From positions 1-13,332 of the forward strand of contig SFFH01000055.1 of NCBI GenBank assembly GCA_004557905.1: a DNA stretch of 13,332 nucleotides, given 5' to 3'. Under the pieces are notes generated by a model. That model was not told where the DNA came from and made no database searches. It worked only from the letters and a program-made list of their open reading frames with translations. A program made the translations under genes and the position numbers. This document shows positions 12,949-13,332 of the stretch, in pieces (position 1 is the first letter of the stretch; every line of letters begins with the position of its first letter). The DNA comes from Clostridiales bacterium. Its GTDB lineage: Bacteria > Bacillota > Clostridia > Christensenellales > Aristaeellaceae.

Positions 12949-13281
12949 TTAGCCGATTTTTCCCGCGGCAGATAGCCTGCGAAGCTCATCGCGGACTTCC
13001 ATCAGTATGCGACCGAGGTAGTTCTTCCCATTCCATTTGCTGGGATCGCTGCAATCAGGATTGTCAATTGCCACGCCGATCCCCCATTTCTTATCTATCA
13101 AGGAGCATTCAGCGAGGACGTTATCCTGAGTATCAAGCAAAACCTGAAGAATATCCTTGTTTTGTTCAAACTTCGCGCGGACACCGCGCTTTACGATAGC
13201 GTAGCTCGTCCGATCCCAGACATCAATATTGTGCCATTCAAAACGAGAACCAACAATATCGCCAATAATTGCTCCAAGCAT
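12949..13281 (-). CDS. Chimera: start of ADP-ribosylglycohydrolase joined to C-terminal half of a NADAR domain
   Basis: 110 aa from ATG 13281 (minus), chosen because GGAGG lies 8 bases upstream and the product begins MLGAIIGDIVGSRFEWHNI, the exact style of a DraG-type ADP-ribosylglycohydrolase N-terminus. From about residue 20 the sequence changes to that of a NADAR (YbiA/DUF1768) C-terminus: RAKFEQNKDILQVLL (35-49), LAECSLIDKKWGIGVAIDNP (57-76), then KWNGKNYLGRILMEVRDEL (82-100). NADAR enzymes remove ADP-ribose from guanine bases or cleave N-glycosides, and DraG-type enzymes remove ADP-ribose from proteins. Such genes are often neighbours. Here more than 200 residues of DraG and the N-terminal half of NADAR, including catalytic residues of both, are missing, so activity is unlikely. 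The most likely origin is deletion between adjacent genes that happened to keep the frame. Confidence 0.65.
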   Translation of the reverse strand: MLGAIIGDIVGSRFEWHNIDVWDRTSYAIVKRGVRAKFEQNKDILQVLLDTQDNVLAECSLIDKKWGIGVAIDNPDCSDPSKWNGKNYLGRILMEVRDELRRLSAAGKIG

Positions 13282-13296
13282 AGGTTGCTCCTCCAT

Positions 13297-13332
13297 CTAT
13301 TCGTTAAGCACGGTTGGCATCAGGCGGGAAAA
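13297..13332 (-). CDS. Possible 3' end of an upstream minus-strand gene
   Basis: A frame entering from the right edge reads FSRLMPTVLNE and stops at TAG (plus 13297-13299), 15 bases before the chimera start. The spacing fits an upstream operon partner, but 11 codons are too few to identify or confirm. Confidence 0.2.
   Translation of the reverse strand, partial: FSRLMPTVLNE

Overview
The window looks like a chromosome segment of a GC-rich Clostridia-type Firmicute, perhaps Christensenellales-like; I cannot fix the taxon. The reasons are Shine-Dalgarno sites of the AGGAGG type, hairpin-plus-T terminators, LysR/ABC gene styles typical of gut Firmicutes, and strongly G/C-ending codons in the left two thirds. 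From about position 9,150 rightward the DNA becomes visibly more AT-rich, all credible genes switch to the minus strand, and most are decayed or chimeric. I read that part as an accessory, horizontally acquired region.

Left, plus strand: the 3' end of an NADP-type glutamate dehydrogenase (gdhA) with its terminator. Next is a three-gene ABC importer operon (binding protein, permease, ATPase) of the TrpXYZ-like family (COG2984/COG4120/COG1101). It is driven by a near-consensus promoter and has a perfect 15-bp hairpin with a GAAA loop between the binding-protein and permease genes. The operon terminator is followed by a repeat array (two 80-bp copies and a 46-bp half copy) whose later copies end in terminator-like hairpins showing a compensatory base-pair change.

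Middle, plus strand: the fused head and tail of a right-handed beta-helix protein (internal deletion plus frame change), a LysR regulator with its own promoter and terminator, a 340-nt leader region, and an aconitase-superfamily hydratase of the YbhJ type. The LysR/YbhJ neighbourhood resembles the E. coli ybhD-ybhJ locus, so the regulator may control the hydratase.

Right, minus strand (read from the right edge leftward): a short chimeric gene whose first ~19 residues are the start of an ADP-ribosylglycohydrolase and whose remainder is the C-terminal part of a NADAR domain. It is followed in the same frame, after a TAA, by an 83-codon open remnant. Next come a two-helix membrane protein with long helical arms, a frameshifted CFI-box-CTERM protein, and a putative lipoprotein with a Ca-binding-like DxNxDG loop and a C-terminal SH3b domain. 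The lipoprotein frame is open upstream into a C-terminal remnant of an IS5-type transposase. The lipoprotein/IS segment is bracketed by ~88-bp direct repeats, and each repeat is followed, in the minus direction, by a hairpin terminator.

I see no CRISPR array, rRNA or convincing tRNA. The best candidates for something undescribed are the repeat-terminator modules around the lipoprotein gene, the array with covarying hairpins at 4304-4535, and the DraG/NADAR chimera.
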